Positions 30,220-30,274 of a DNA stretch of 30,274 nucleotides are shown one piece after another. Numbering within the stretch: position 1 is the stretch's first letter; every line of letters starts with the position of its first letter. Origin of the DNA: an uncultured Bacillota bacterium (lineage in GTDB: Bacteria > Bacillota > Clostridia > Peptostreptococcales > Anaerovoracaceae); NCBI GenBank assembly GCA_958448635.1, contig CAUDEQ010000018.1:1-30274 (forward strand), written 5' to 3'. Position numbers and translations under genes: made by a program. The notes beneath the pieces were generated by a model, which saw only the letters and a program-made list of their open reading frames with translations, made no database searches and was not told the origin of the DNA.

Positions 30220-30274
30220 GGGCGCTTAGCTCAGCTGGGAGAGCACCTGCCTTACAAGCAGGGGGTCATAGGTT
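30220..30274 (+). tRNA. tRNA-Val (UAC), 3' end outside the window
   Basis: The first 55 bases of a tRNA are present. The acceptor 5' strand is GGGCGCT, the D arm GCTC-AGCTGGGA-GAGC, and the anticodon stem CCTGC/GCAGG encloses the loop CTTACAA, giving anticodon TAC (UAC, valine). The variable loop GGGTC follows, with the start of the T arm (ATAGG-TT). The rest lies beyond the window edge. A strong promoter precedes it, and it may head a tRNA cluster. Confidence 0.95.

Overview
The window looks like a stretch of chromosome from a low-GC Gram-positive bacterium of the class Clostridia (Eubacteriales), probably from a spore-forming lineage. Three things support this: codY directly behind hslV-hslU, a recognisable yunB-type sporulation gene, and rpoN leading into a glycolytic gene run. 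Shine-Dalgarno sites are strong and sigma-A-type promoters are easy to see. No phage, transposase or CRISPR array is visible. The species cannot be named from the sequence alone.

Layout. (1) 1-6892: trmL, rpoN with its own promoter, then gap, pgk, tpiA, eno and secG. This is the classic lower-glycolysis cluster, but there is no cggR-type repressor between rpoN and gap and no phosphoglycerate mutase between tpiA and eno. (2) 6893-12198: a K+-dependent-type membrane pyrophosphatase (hppA), a small nitroreductase, a small acidic lipoprotein and RNase R without the usual N-terminal helix-turn-helix. Hairpin terminators separate these genes. (3) 12164-17048, minus strand: a two-CBS-domain protein whose 3' end overlaps rnr tail to tail, preceded by a trkA-trkH-trkH potassium-uptake operon with two tandem, diverged channel subunits and one terminator. 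(4) 17246-18669, plus strand: a translationally coupled pair of a metallo-beta-lactamase-fold hydrolase and a Cof-type HAD phosphatase. (5) 18670-19492: an 823-base region without a confident gene, dense in repeats and hairpins. It ends in a near-consensus promoter and a ~20-21-base degenerate array of start-site-like units leading into yraN. (6) 19493-24400: yraN, comM/yifB, dprA and topA. (7) 24443-27416: hslV, hslU and codY. (8) 27516-30130: yunB, hflX (apparently leaderless) and a YigZ/IMPACT protein. (9) From 30220 the 5' part of a tRNA-Val(UAC), behind a strong promoter, runs off the window.

Most of the window is housekeeping: glycolysis, protein export, ion and pyrophosphate energetics, RNA decay, DNA topology and uptake, proteolysis and nutrient sensing. 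The K+-dependent pyrophosphatase and the doubled Trk system fit a physiology in which intracellular K+ matters. The least explained part is 18670-19492. It holds a 19-base tandem duplication, three diverged GC-rich copies, five copies of a TTTGGAGACT-type element in both orientations that form nested hairpins, a dyad centred exactly on a -35 box, and the periodic yraN leader. I see no proven new system, but that region and the GAPDH cofactor-site change most deserve a second look.
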